64,000 nt of DNA, taken from Gemmatimonadaceae bacterium (GTDB lineage Bacteria > Gemmatimonadota > Gemmatimonadetes > Gemmatimonadales > Gemmatimonadaceae). Each line of letters starts with the position of its first letter. The stretch's first letter is position 1. A program made the translations under genes and the position numbers. The stretch is from positions 28,676 to 92,675 of the forward strand of contig JANYIN010000133.1 in NCBI GenBank assembly GCA_025362035.1, in the 5' to 3' direction. The notes beneath the pieces are model-generated. The model did not search any database. It was not told the origin of the DNA and saw nothing but the letters and a program-made list of their open reading frames with translations. This document shows, piece after piece, positions 54,978 to 63,972 of the stretch.

Positions 54978-55484
54978 ATGTCCACCTCACACCTGCTGCT
55001 GCCAGAGTATGACGCCGAGATCGTTGTCACGCGTACGGTTCTCGAGCGCGTTCCGGACGACAAAGGCGCGTGGAAGCCGCACGAGAAGTCCTTTCCGATG
55101 GCGCATCTTGCGCAGCTCGTTGCGAGGCTGCCCGGCTGGGTCAGTATGGTGACCGACAAGTCGGAGCTCGACATCGCGCCGAAGGACGGTCCGAAATACC
55201 CAGGCTACTCCATCGAGACGACGGCCACACTCCTGGCCGAGTTCGACAAGAACGCCAGGGAGGGGCGGGAAGCGATCGCCAGAACAACGGACGCGCAGTT
55301 CGACGAACCGTGGTCCTTCAAGATCGGCGGGAACACGATGTATACGCAGCCGCGCTACCAGGCGCTTCGCTCCATGGTGCTCAACCACTTGGTGCACCAT
55401 CGTGCCCAGCTTGGGCTCTACCTTCGCCTGATCGACGCGACGGTACCAAAGATGTACGGCCCCACTGCAGACGAACCCTGGTAA
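54978..55484 (+). CDS. DinB family protein
   Basis: A 168-residue four-helix-bundle protein. TVLERVPDDKGAWKPHEKSFPMAHLAQLVARLPGW holds the first His, and MVLNHLVHHRAQLGLYLRLID carries the HxxxH pair, which together form the DinB metal site. Related proteins are thiol-S-transferases or stress proteins; this one has no assigned role. It begins 36 bp after the DHS-like gene and may belong to the same transcript. A terminator-like hairpin occurs 110 bp after its stop. Confidence 0.87.
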   Translation: MSTSHLLLPEYDAEIVVTRTVLERVPDDKGAWKPHEKSFPMAHLAQLVARLPGWVSMVTDKSELDIAPKDGPKYPGYSIETTATLLAEFDKNAREGREAIARTTDAQFDEPWSFKIGGNTMYTQPRYQALRSMVLNHLVHHRAQLGLYLRLIDATVPKMYGPTADEPW

Positions 55485-55556
55485 GGCGCGCGGGCCTTCG
55501 GACCGGCGTCCGGTTCGAGCCGGCTCGGCGAACGGCATCGGATCCCAGGTCGATAT

Positions 55557-55585
55557 TTGCCATGCACCCGAGCGCTGGATACTAT
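55557..55585 (+). promoter_or_regulatory. Putative greA promoter
   Basis: TTGCCA (55557-55562), 17 bp, TACTAT (55580-55585) closely match a housekeeping promoter. Transcription would start near 55592, about 6 bp before the terminator-like hairpin and about 63 bp before greA. Confidence 0.6.
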
Positions 55586-55595
55586 CCGTATATGC

Positions 55596-55631
55596 GGCGC
55601 CCGACCCCCAGTCGGGCGTCCCCTTTTTTTT
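55596..55631 (+). terminator. Intrinsic terminator in the greA leader
   Basis: A 10-bp stem (55596-55605 with 55611-55620, one G-T wobble near the base) with loop CCCCA is followed by three C and then eight T (55624-55631). It is the clearest rho-independent terminator in the window. It lies between the putative greA promoter and the greA start, so it may act as an attenuator for greA, or it may simply end the DinB transcript. Confidence 0.75.
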
Positions 55632-55654
55632 GTGTCCCGCAGGACGGCTCTCCC

Positions 55655-56173
55655 ATGATCGAAGCGCTCAAGCAAAAGCTCGGAGACGAAGTCGAGAAAC
55701 TGCAGTTCGAACTCAACGTCACGCTGCCTGGCGAGATCCGGCGCGCCGTGGAGATGGGCGATCTGCGCGAGAACAGCGAATACAAAGCCGCGCTGGAGCG
55801 CCAGCAGTTCGTGCGCGCCCGGCTCAGCCAGCTTCGCGAGCGATTGAGCAAGCTCTCGTCCATCGATATCGCACAGATTCCGCACGACAGCATCGGACTC
55901 GGCACCACAGTGCACGTGTCCGACGAGAAGACAGGGCTACGAGAGACTTACCATCTCGTTTTTGGCGACGCCATCGAATTCGAAGACGGGCACGTCACGA
56001 TGTCATCCCCGATCGGACGCGCGCTTCTGGGGAAAAAGCTCGGCGAAGTCGCCCTGCTGAAGCTTCCCACCATGGTCCGTCGCCTCAAAGTCATGGAGCT
56101 TCGGACCATTCACGAAGCGAAGCCGGCGGAGATCGTCGATATCGTGGAGATCGAGAAGATCGAGGAGCGCTAG
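55655..56173 (+). CDS. greA: Transcription elongation factor GreA family
   Basis: A 172-residue protein. The N-terminal coiled coil contains EMGDLRENSEYKAALERQQFVRARLSQL; the Asp and Glu of GDLRENSEY match the acidic tip residues that enter the RNA polymerase secondary channel. The C-terminal FKBP-like domain has VHVSDEKTGLRETYHLVFGDAIEF and MSSPIGRALLGKKLGEVALLKLP. It rescues backtracked polymerase by stimulating RNA cleavage. The C-terminus is slightly longer than usual. ATG 55655 has AGGA upstream. An intrinsic terminator precedes it, similar in position to the GraL region of E. coli greA. Confidence 0.9.
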   Translation: MIEALKQKLGDEVEKLQFELNVTLPGEIRRAVEMGDLRENSEYKAALERQQFVRARLSQLRERLSKLSSIDIAQIPHDSIGLGTTVHVSDEKTGLRETYHLVFGDAIEFEDGHVTMSSPIGRALLGKKLGEVALLKLPTMVRRLKVMELRTIHEAKPAEIVDIVEIEKIEER

Positions 56174-56177
56174 CCTA

Positions 56178-56876
56178 TCAGGGCGTCGCGATCGCCTTGA
56201 CGTAGAACATCGGCAGGTCGCCGGCAGTCACGACCAGCGTGTTGGACCCTGCCGACGCCCCCAACGACCACTTGGTCGCGAACTCTCCCAGCGAGTTCGT
56301 GACTCCGGATTGCGGTGTAATCCCACCTCCGCCTTCGGCAACGGAAAAGGTCACGGCAACCCCGATCATGGGCTGGTTGGCGGGCCCCACGACGCGGACG
56401 ACAATGTCATTCTTCAGCACGGCCGAGACCTTGCCGGTCTGCAGTTGTCCCTGCGCCAGCACGATCTGGGTGGGGAAAATCGCGGTCGCGCCGACGTTGA
56501 CGCCAATGCTCCCGTTCACCGTGGCCAGCAGGGTCTGAACAGGATTCACCGACCCCAGCGTCCAATTCAGCTTGAATTCTCCGCTGCTGTCGGACACCAC
56601 GGTCGCGGGGGATACAGAGCCACCACCTGACGCCACCACGAGCGTCGCCACCTGCTTGGCAATCGCTCGTCCGTTGTCATCGAGCACTCGCAGCACGACG
56701 GGAGCCGGTAGCGCCCTGCCTGCTTGCGCACTCTGACCGTTGCCCTGCACGACCGTCAGCGTCGCTGGGGAGGAAGTGCTGCTCGCGGTCGACTTGGACA
56801 GCAGGGGGCACCCACCCAGAAAGACAGTGGACGCAAGAACGAGCAGTGAGCCGAAAGTCGAACGGACGGAGAGCAT
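56178..56876 (-). CDS. Lipoprotein with Ig-like repeats
   Basis: A 232-residue protein with a lipobox (ASTVFLGGCPLL) and two similar beta-sandwich repeats of the invasin/Big-1 type: VVQGNGQSAQAGRALPAPVVLRVLDDNGRAI...SVSPATVVSDSSGEFKLNWTLG and DIVVRVVGPANQPMIGVAVTFSVAEGGGGITPQSGVTNSLGEFATKWSLG. The D/N-x-x-G-x-F pattern and final W are typical. It is probably exported and displayed. The ATG at 56876 begins the signal peptide. It converges with greA (4 bp between stops). Confidence 0.83.
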   Translation of the reverse strand: MLSVRSTFGSLLVLASTVFLGGCPLLSKSTASSTSSPATLTVVQGNGQSAQAGRALPAPVVLRVLDDNGRAIAKQVATLVVASGGGSVSPATVVSDSSGEFKLNWTLGSVNPVQTLLATVNGSIGVNVGATAIFPTQIVLAQGQLQTGKVSAVLKNDIVVRVVGPANQPMIGVAVTFSVAEGGGGITPQSGVTNSLGEFATKWSLGASAGSNTLVVTAGDLPMFYVKAIATP

Positions 56877-56948
56877 CAGCCGGACGCGTTGAGGAAGCCT
56901 TCGCCTCAAGTATCGACCGGCGCCGCCTTCTGGATTAGCGGTCGACCG

Positions 56949-58610
56949 TCAGGAATCAATCGTGAACATGCGAGCCGACTCCTGGTCGAAGTCAGCCAGC
57001 GCCGAGTCTGCTTGGGAGTCGCTCCATCCGAGCCACTGGGCCACTGCGGGTGCGACGCGGCGCGCGGCAGACCGCCCGTGATCGGCCGTCTCGAACGCGA
57101 TGGGCGTCCGCCGGATGAGCAGGTCGGCAAGCGTGCGCGCCATTTCCTCCAGTACGCCGAACTTCAACTCGGCCAGCAGGTACGGGCCTTCCGCCACGAC
57201 GCGTTCGCGCAAGCCGGGGTCCACGTCCGTGAGTGCCCAGATTCGTCGCCACTCCGATCCGTGCGCGTGGACCAGACGTGCGGCGACCTCGGCATCGCCG
57301 GTGTCGCGCGTGGCCGCCGCGATTTCTCCGGCAAGGTCGCTCAGATCACCCCCGATCAGTGGCACGTTCGCGGTTCGGCTGCGGAGCCGTTGCGCGCCGG
57401 ATAGCTGCTGCACGACGTCCACTACTTCGCTCGCCATCGCGCGATAGGTGGTGAGCTTGCCGCCAGTCACCCGGACCAATCCCGGTTCGGTCTCCTGAAC
57501 GGCATGCTCGCGTGAGGTGCTTCCGGGTTCCGATGCGACGGCAGCGGAAGCTGCCAACGGACGAAGTCCGGCCCACGCGCTCACGACGTCGGCGGTGGTC
57601 AGGCGCGCATGAGGAAGGAACTCGTTGGCTGCGGCCAGCAGGTAGGCGACATCCGCCTCCGTGGCACGGACCGCATCTGGTGCTACGTCGTCGAACGTGT
57701 CGGTCGTTCCGACGATGGTGAACGACCCGGCGGGCAGCACGAACATCAGGCGTCCGTCCTGCGGAGCGATGAGCGTGAGCGCTGCTACATTTCCCGCGCG
57801 CGAGCGAGGCACGCAGATGTGCACGCCCTTGCTGCCGCGGATACCGGCAATGGAGCAGGGGCGTGCGAGTCGCTCGACGCGATCGCTCCACGGTCCGGTG
57901 GCGTTCACCACGACGCGAGCGCGCACCTCGAACGCCTGGTCGTCCGGTGGCGCAAGTACCTTCGCGCCGATGATCCGGGCAGCGTCGCGAACGAAGCCGA
58001 CCACCCGTGCATGATTGAGGATCACGGCGCCCTCGGCAGCCGCGGATCGTGCCGTGGCGAGCGTCAGGCGCGCGTCGTCGGTGGCGGCATCCCAGTATCG
58101 GGCGCCACCCTGAAGTCGTGAGGGCTCGAGCCCGGGTTCGCGCGTGAGCACGTCGCGCGGCGCGAGGCGCTTGTGCCGCGCGACATTGCGATAGAGTGAC
58201 AGGACATCGTATACCGTCATCGCAGCCGACAGCTTCCATCGGGTGATGCGCGCACCGCGATAGACCGGCCATACGAATGACAATGGCCGCACCAGATGCG
58301 GAGCGATGCGGAGCAATGTCCGTCGCTCGCGGCTTGACTCGAACACCAGGCCGAGTGCGCCGTGTTCGAGATAGCGCAGGCCGCCGTGGACGAGCCGCGA
58401 CGATCGGCTCGACGTGCCGCTGGCGAAATCCTCTTGCTCGACGAGCGCCACGCGCAAGCCGCGCATGGCCGCGTCACGCGCCACGCCGGCTCCCGTGATG
58501 CCGCCGCCGATCACGAGAAGGTCGAAGCGCTCGGAGGCGAGGCGAGCGAGCACCAGCCGTCGGTCCGGAGCGAGTGCAAGCCCGGAAGACATCAGCGTCG
58601 GACAGGACAT
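56949..58610 (-). CDS. glpD: Glycerol-3-phosphate dehydrogenase, FAD-dependent
   Basis: A 553-residue flavoprotein. The FAD site is FDLLVIGGGITGAGVARDAAMRGL near residue 30, followed by EQEDFASGTSSRSSRLVHGGLRYLE, and the C-terminal domain has GGKLTTYRAMASEVVD and a final DUF-like helical part. It oxidises sn-glycerol 3-phosphate to dihydroxyacetone phosphate and feeds electrons to quinone. The start is ATG 58610; ATG 58592 is possible. It is divergent from the thiolase gene (55 bp), so lipid-derived glycerol and fatty acids may be handled together. Confidence 0.93.
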   Translation of the reverse strand: MSCPTLMSSGLALAPDRRLVLARLASERFDLLVIGGGITGAGVARDAAMRGLRVALVEQEDFASGTSSRSSRLVHGGLRYLEHGALGLVFESSRERRTLLRIAPHLVRPLSFVWPVYRGARITRWKLSAAMTVYDVLSLYRNVARHKRLAPRDVLTREPGLEPSRLQGGARYWDAATDDARLTLATARSAAAEGAVILNHARVVGFVRDAARIIGAKVLAPPDDQAFEVRARVVVNATGPWSDRVERLARPCSIAGIRGSKGVHICVPRSRAGNVAALTLIAPQDGRLMFVLPAGSFTIVGTTDTFDDVAPDAVRATEADVAYLLAAANEFLPHARLTTADVVSAWAGLRPLAASAAVASEPGSTSREHAVQETEPGLVRVTGGKLTTYRAMASEVVDVVQQLSGAQRLRSRTANVPLIGGDLSDLAGEIAAATRDTGDAEVAARLVHAHGSEWRRIWALTDVDPGLRERVVAEGPYLLAELKFGVLEEMARTLADLLIRRTPIAFETADHGRSAARRVAPAVAQWLGWSDSQADSALADFDQESARMFTIDS

Positions 58611-58665
58611 ATGTGGTGAGAACGTACGCTGTTGCGTCCAGCTCGACCACCGTACTGTTCATCGC

Positions 58666-59961
58666 ATGCCCACATTCGGTTCGCCAGGTCGTCGCGTCGC
58701 CATCGTCGCGGGTCTTCGCACTCCCTTCGCTCGCTCCGGCACGGCGCTCCGCTCGATCTCGGCCATCGATCTCGGGAAGCACTGCGTCGCCGAACTCATT
58801 CAGCGCAGTGACATCGACGTCAACATCGTCGACGCGCTCATCTACGGCACGGTGGTTCCGTCGGTGGTGGCACCAAACATCGCGCGGGAGGTTTCGCTCA
58901 TGCCCCTGCTTCCAAAGGGAGTGCAGGCGTACACGGTGAGCAGGGCGTGCGCGTCCGCCAACCAGGCCATCACGGACGGCGCGGACCAGATCGCACTCGG
59001 TCACGCGAACGTCGTCATCGCCGGCGGCGCGGAATCACTATCCAACGTGCCGATCCTGCATTCGCGCGGGATGAGCGATGCACTCGTCGCGGCGTCCAAG
59101 GCCAGGAGTTTCGGGGCCAGGGTAAGCGCCCTGGCGAAGGTTCGCCCGCGCGATCTCGTACCCATCACTCCGGCGATCGCGGAGCCGAGCACTGGCGAAA
59201 CGATGGGCGAGTCGGCCGAGAAGATGGCGAAGATCAATCGCATCTCGCGCAAGGATCAGGATCAGTTTGCCCTTCGATCGCATCTTCTGGCGGCAGAGGG
59301 CACCCGAGACGGTCGACTGACCGCCGAGATCGCGCCGGTGTACGTGCCGCCCTCCTTCGACGCGCTGATCTCCGACAATGGCATTCGCGCGGACAGTACC
59401 ATCGAGGCCTTGCGCGCGCTCAGGCCAGTGTTCGATGGCCGGAACGGCACCGTCACGGCGGGCAACGCATCACCCCTGACCGACGGCGCCAGTGCCGTGC
59501 TGCTCATGAGTGAAGCCCGCGCGACCGCGCTGGGCCATGAGCCAATCGCCTTTATCCGGAGCTACAGCTACGCGGCGCTGGATCCGGGCGAGCAGCTGCT
59601 GATGGCGCCCGTGCTCGCCGCGCCCGTCGCGCTTCAGCGCGCTGGCCTGTCGCTCGACGACATGGACCTGATCGAGATGCACGAAGCCTTTGCATCGCAG
59701 GTGCTGAGTAATCTCGCGGGCTTCGTTTCCCGGGAGTGGGCAGAGCGCGCCGGGGTGAGCAAACCCGTCGGCGAAGTCGATCGAGCAAAGCTCAACGTGA
59801 TGGGCGGCTCGCTTTCCATCGGTCATCCCTTCGGCGCGACGGGTGGTCGCATTCTCATGACACTCTGCAACGAGCTCGCACGGCGCGGCGGACAATTCGG
59901 TCTCATGACGGTCTGTGCGGCGGGCGGCATGGGACACGCCATGATCATCGAGAGACGCTGA
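58666..59961 (+). CDS. Acetyl-CoA acyltransferase (thiolase), FadI-like
   Basis: A 431-residue thiolase. Catalytic Cys near 95 in TVSRACASANQAI, NVMGGSLSIGHPFGATGGR (His) and CAAGGMGHAMIIE (second Cys) are present. It cleaves 3-oxoacyl-CoA in the last step of beta-oxidation. The next gene starts at the overlapping TGATG, so the pair is one operon, like fadI-fadJ. The start ATG 58666 is the only one that gives the family N-terminus VAIVAGLRTPFARSG. Confidence 0.93.
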   Translation: MPTFGSPGRRVAIVAGLRTPFARSGTALRSISAIDLGKHCVAELIQRSDIDVNIVDALIYGTVVPSVVAPNIAREVSLMPLLPKGVQAYTVSRACASANQAITDGADQIALGHANVVIAGGAESLSNVPILHSRGMSDALVAASKARSFGARVSALAKVRPRDLVPITPAIAEPSTGETMGESAEKMAKINRISRKDQDQFALRSHLLAAEGTRDGRLTAEIAPVYVPPSFDALISDNGIRADSTIEALRALRPVFDGRNGTVTAGNASPLTDGASAVLLMSEARATALGHEPIAFIRSYSYAALDPGEQLLMAPVLAAPVALQRAGLSLDDMDLIEMHEAFASQVLSNLAGFVSREWAERAGVSKPVGEVDRAKLNVMGGSLSIGHPFGATGGRILMTLCNELARRGGQFGLMTVCAAGGMGHAMIIERR

Positions 59962-62117
59962 TGACGTCACTCGCCGTTACGCACCATGACGGCATTGCCA
60001 TCGTCATGATCGACCTCGTCGGCGAACCGGTGAACAAGGTCACGGCAGAGTTGCGTGCTGACTTCTCCGAGGTGTTCGCGCAACTCGAGCGCGACAGCGC
60101 GGTGCACGGCGTGGTACTGGCATCCGGCAAGGCCGACACCTGGATTGCGGGCGCGGACATCGATGAGTTTCTCACGATGAAGAACGCCGAGGAGGCCGAG
60201 GGCCTCAGCCGCGAAGGACAGAGGCTGCTGGAGAGACTCGAAGCGCTCCGGTTTCCGGTCGTCGCTGCGATTCACGGCGCGTGTCTCGGAGGCGGGCTCG
60301 AGACCGCGCTCGCATGCCGGTACAGAATCGCGTCGGATCACCCGCGCACGATCCTGGCGCTGCCCGAGGTGCAGCTGGGTCTGATACCTGGAGCGGGTGG
60401 AACGCAGCGCCTGCCACGGCTCATCGGTTTGCAGCGCGCGCTCGACTTGATCCTCACCGGGCGAAACGTGCGGGCGAAGGCAGCCTGTCAGATGGGCCTC
60501 GTGCACGAACTCGTGCATCCGGCCATCCTCCTGGAGGTCGCGCTCGATCGAGCGCGCAAATTGGCGGACGGAACGATCAAACCGGCGCATTCGCCACAGG
60601 GGCGTGGCGCCGCGGGAGTCCTGCTGGAGGACAATCCAGTCGGTCGTTCGATCGTGTTCAGGAAGGCGCGCGACGGCGTACTGGCAAAGACACACGGCCA
60701 CTATCCCGCGCCCCTGGCGGCCATCGGCGCCGTGCGCGCCGGTTTCGAGACGGGAAGCGACGTAGGATATCGCGAAGAGGCGCGCGCGTTCGGCGCCATG
60801 GCGGCCTCTGAGGTGGCGAAACAGCTCATCTTCCTCTTTTTCGCCACAACCGCTTTGAAGAAGGACCCCGGCGTGTCAGCGCCCGCGCCGGCGCCAACGT
60901 CTGTGGAGACGCTCGGCGTTCTTGGCGCAGGCTTCATGGGTGCCGGCATCGCGTCCGTCGCCGTGCAGCAGGGAACTCCGGTACGTCTCAAGGACACCGA
61001 CACCCCGCGGGTGGGCAGAGGTATCGCCGCGGTCAGCGACGTCCTGAAAGCACGGTTGAAAAAGAAGCAGATCACACGGCAGCAATACGCCGATCAGCTG
61101 CTGCTTGCTGGGGGAACCACCACCTACGCGGGGTTTGCCCACGCATCACTGGTGATCGAAGCCGTGTTCGAAGATCTCGCACTGAAGCAGCGGGTGTTGC
61201 GTGAAGTCGAGCCGCTGCTTCGGGCCGATGCCGTGTATGCGTCCAACACCAGCACGATTCCCATTGCGCGTATCGCCGAGGCGGCTCAGCGGCCTAATCG
61301 CGTGCTCGGGATGCATTTCTTTTCTCCCGTGCACAAGATGCCGCTGCTTGAAGTGATCGTGACCCCGGCGACGGACAGGGACGCCACCGTTAGCGCCGTG
61401 GCGTTCGGGAAGAAGCTCGGCAAGACGGTGATCGTCGTGAACGACGCACCAGGGTTTTACACGACGCGCACATTGTCGGCCTACATGAACGAAGCCGGAC
61501 GCCTGCTCGACGAGGGCGCGGCGATCGACGCCGTGGACGCCGCGCTCGTCGCGTTCGGATTTCCCGTTGGTCCGATTACGCTACTGGACGAAGTGGGCAT
61601 CGACGTGGGCGGGAAGGTCGGGACGGTGCTGTTCGACGCGTTCGGCGAACGCATGGCGCCGAGCGATTCGCTCCGGCGGGTGGTGGAATCTGGACGAACG
61701 GGACGCAAGGGAAGGGGCGGCTTCTACCTTTATGATGAAATGGGGCGGAAGGGCGAGGTGGATTCGACCGTGTACAACGTGCTGGCATACGGAGCGCAGC
61801 GTCGCGACGTGCCGGCGGAAGAAATCCGCCAACGATGCACGCTGGCGATGGTAAACGAGGCGGCCCGCTGTCTGGAGGAGGGGGTGCTCCGAACGCCTCG
61901 GGACGGGGACGTGGGCGCCGTGTTCGGTATTGGGTTCCCACCGTTTCTGGGTGGCCCGTTTCGCTATGTGGATACCGTGGGTGCAACCGAGGTGGTGCGC
62001 CGACTCGGGGCCCTAAACGAACGTTTCCCGGGGCGATTCGAGCCCGCAGCCCTCCTGGTAGGCCGCGCCGGGTCGGACCAGCGATTCTATCCAGCGTCTG
62101 GGAATCCCCTGCCGTAG
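59961..62117 (+). CDS. fadJ: Fused enoyl-CoA hydratase / 3-hydroxyacyl-CoA dehydrogenase
   Basis: A 718-residue fusion. The N-terminal crotonase domain (1-300) has AAIHGACLGGGLETALACRYRIA, ALPEVQLGLIPGAGGTQRLPRL with both catalytic Glu; the dehydrogenase part has LGVLGAGFMGAGIASVAVQQG (NAD site), MHFFSPVHKMPLLEVI (His) and NDAPGFYTTRTL, then VGPITLLDEVGIDVG. It carries out hydration and oxidation of fatty acyl-CoA. Its ATG overlaps the thiolase stop. The symbol is given because of the FadI-like partner; FadB-like naming is equally possible. Confidence 0.93.
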   Translation: MTSLAVTHHDGIAIVMIDLVGEPVNKVTAELRADFSEVFAQLERDSAVHGVVLASGKADTWIAGADIDEFLTMKNAEEAEGLSREGQRLLERLEALRFPVVAAIHGACLGGGLETALACRYRIASDHPRTILALPEVQLGLIPGAGGTQRLPRLIGLQRALDLILTGRNVRAKAACQMGLVHELVHPAILLEVALDRARKLADGTIKPAHSPQGRGAAGVLLEDNPVGRSIVFRKARDGVLAKTHGHYPAPLAAIGAVRAGFETGSDVGYREEARAFGAMAASEVAKQLIFLFFATTALKKDPGVSAPAPAPTSVETLGVLGAGFMGAGIASVAVQQGTPVRLKDTDTPRVGRGIAAVSDVLKARLKKKQITRQQYADQLLLAGGTTTYAGFAHASLVIEAVFEDLALKQRVLREVEPLLRADAVYASNTSTIPIARIAEAAQRPNRVLGMHFFSPVHKMPLLEVIVTPATDRDATVSAVAFGKKLGKTVIVVNDAPGFYTTRTLSAYMNEAGRLLDEGAAIDAVDAALVAFGFPVGPITLLDEVGIDVGGKVGTVLFDAFGERMAPSDSLRRVVESGRTGRKGRGGFYLYDEMGRKGEVDSTVYNVLAYGAQRRDVPAEEIRQRCTLAMVNEAARCLEEGVLRTPRDGDVGAVFGIGFPPFLGGPFRYVDTVGATEVVRRLGALNERFPGRFEPAALLVGRAGSDQRFYPASGNPLP

Positions 62118-62208
62118 ATTCGAATTCAGGAATGTGGGGTAGCATTGTCTGCGCGGGCCGACGCGCATGCGGTGCGCGAATGTCTTCAGTCTGTGACCGT
62201 GGGTGACG

Positions 62209-62769
62209 ATGTTGGGTCTGGATAGCATGGAGAGCGACGATGCGGCGCTCGTCACGCGGGTGTTGCATGGCGAAGTGGATGCGTACGGCGCGCTGGTCAC
62301 GCGGTATCGGGACCGGTACGCGCGGTATGCGATTCACATGCTTGGCAATCGGGAGGACGCGGAAGAGGCCTTGCAGGATGCCTTCACGCGCGCCTACCGG
62401 TCGCTGACAAGGTGCGAAGAGCCTGAGCGTTTCGGCGCATGGCTCTTCAGAATCCTCGTCAACCGGTGCCGCACCAGTGGGGCACGGCGCGTGCGTCGCA
62501 GTCAGACGTTCGTGTATGACGAGGGCGCGTTGCTGAATGCGTCGGAGGAGCATCCGGCCGAGCAGACGATGTGGCGCGAGGAGATCGAGCGAGCGGTTGG
62601 CGAGCTCAGCCCGGACCACCGAGAAGCATTTCTGCTGAAGTATGTAGAAGAACTGGGATATGAGGAGATGTCGGAGATCACCGGTGTCGGTGTCTCGGCT
62701 CTCAAAATGCGAGTCATGCGCGCCTGTGATCGGCTGCGCACCCTGTTGCGGGAGGTTCACAGTGCCTGA
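62209..62769 (+). CDS. ECF sigma factor (RpoE-like)
   Basis: A 186-residue sigma factor. Region 2 is TRYRDRYARYAIHMLGNREDAEEALQDAFTRAYRSL; region 4 is AVGELSPDHREAFLLKYVEELGYEEMSEITGVGVSALKMRVMRACDRL. The next gene starts 7 bp before its stop (GTG at 62762), so both are translated together. The start may be GTG 62203, ATG 62209 or ATG 62227. Confidence 0.9.
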   Translation: MLGLDSMESDDAALVTRVLHGEVDAYGALVTRYRDRYARYAIHMLGNREDAEEALQDAFTRAYRSLTRCEEPERFGAWLFRILVNRCRTSGARRVRRSQTFVYDEGALLNASEEHPAEQTMWREEIERAVGELSPDHREAFLLKYVEELGYEEMSEITGVGVSALKMRVMRACDRLRTLLREVHSA

Positions 62770-63304
62770 GTGGGGTCGCACGACGCTGGAAATGGTCGTT
62801 CAGGAGTTGCAGCGTCCGGTACGGCTCGATGAGTCGTTCGAACGCCGCGTGATGGTGCGGGTGCGTCGGCTCTATGCCGAGAAGCGCCGCCATCGGAGTT
62901 GGTGGGGCGCCGCGGCGGCAATCGCCCATCGTCCCGGCTGGGCCGCGGCATTGGCGGCGACCATCGTGGCCATCGTGACCACCGGTGTGATCACGGTGCG
63001 TCCGCACGCAGGGCGTCTCGCCGTCGGCACCGAGCTGCGGCAATTCGTGCTCGTGATGCCGGCGGCGCGCAGTGTCGCCGTGGTAGGAGACTTCAACAAC
63101 TGGGGACTGGGCGATTCCACGCTGGTCGCGACCAATCATCAGGGTGTGTGGAGCGTCACGGCGCAGCTTCCGGCGGGGGTCCATCGTTATGCATTCGTCG
63201 TTGATGGAAAGCAGTGGATGGCAGATCCAACCGCGCCGCGGTCGTCTGGGGACGACTTCGGCATGCCCAGTAGTGCGCTGGTCGTGGAGGACGGCACCAA
63301 GTGA
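62762..63304 (+). CDS. Membrane protein with CBM48/AMPK-like domain, possible anti-sigma factor
   Basis: A 180-residue protein: a cytoplasmic N-terminal region (about 1-50, RPVRLDESFERRVMVRVRRLYAEKRR), a transmembrane helix (about 57-77, WAAALAATIVAIVTTGVITV) and an extracytoplasmic domain with VAVVGDFNNWGLGDSTLV and HRYAFVVDGKQWMADPTAP, the signature of glycogen-binding CBM48/isoamylase N-terminal domains. Overlap with the sigma gene and the topology fit an anti-sigma factor that could sense a glycan, although no zinc anti-sigma motif is present. The next gene overlaps its stop (GTGA). Confidence 0.8.
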   Translation: MPEWGRTTLEMVVQELQRPVRLDESFERRVMVRVRRLYAEKRRHRSWWGAAAAIAHRPGWAAALAATIVAIVTTGVITVRPHAGRLAVGTELRQFVLVMPAARSVAVVGDFNNWGLGDSTLVATNHQGVWSVTAQLPAGVHRYAFVVDGKQWMADPTAPRSSGDDFGMPSSALVVEDGTK

Positions 63305-63972
63305 GCTATCGCAAGATCCGTAGTGCGTTCATGATCGGAGCGCTCGCCACCAGCAGCGTGACCGGCGGGGCCGGCGCCCAGGATCCGCGGGGCACGCCCG
63401 TGCTCGACGCGCCGTCGAAGGCGGCAATTCGCGCCATCCTCGACTCGGCAGCCAAAGAAGGAATTCCGAGCGCTCCGCTGCTGGACAAGGTTTTCGAGGG
63501 GCAGGGCAAGGGCGCCGACGGGCCGCGAATCGTACTGGCCGTGCGCTCGCTCTTCAACGAAATGGCCACCGCGCATCTCGCACTCGGTACAGTGGCATCA
63601 CCGGATGAACTGAAGGCTGCGTCCTCGGCCATTCACGCCGGCGTCCCCGCCGTCGAGCTCGGGAAGTTGAAGAAGGAAAGCGGGCTGCGTCGCTCGCTCA
63701 CTCTGCCGTTCACGGTGCTCGCCGACATCGTGTCGCGCGGCGTCCCCGTGCGAACGGCGGCGAACGCCATTCGCTCGCTCGTCGGCGCCGGCGCAAAAGA
63801 CAAGGATATCAACGATTTCCAGCGCAACGTGGCCGTGGACATCGACAAGGGTGCCCCCCCGGGCGCCGCCGCGGAAACGCGAGCCAAGGGCGCCGAGAAG
63901 GCGCCGCCCAAGCCCGAAGACCGGGACCAACTTGATAAGGAGAAGCGGGACAAGGACAGCTTCGACCGTTGA
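63301..63972 (+). CDS. Secreted hypothetical protein
   Basis: A 223-residue protein with a signal peptide (SAFMIGALATSSVTGGAGAQ) and an Ala-rich helical middle (AAIRAILDSAAKEGIP, LAVRSLFNEMATAH, VRTAANAIRSLVGAG), ending in a charged tail KPEDRDQLDKEKRDKDSFDR. The GTG start overlaps the previous stop by 4 bp, so it belongs to the sigma factor operon and may be part of the same envelope response. No family recognised. Confidence 0.75.
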   Translation: MSYRKIRSAFMIGALATSSVTGGAGAQDPRGTPVLDAPSKAAIRAILDSAAKEGIPSAPLLDKVFEGQGKGADGPRIVLAVRSLFNEMATAHLALGTVASPDELKAASSAIHAGVPAVELGKLKKESGLRRSLTLPFTVLADIVSRGVPVRTAANAIRSLVGAGAKDKDINDFQRNVAVDIDKGAPPGAAAETRAKGAEKAPPKPEDRDQLDKEKRDKDSFDR

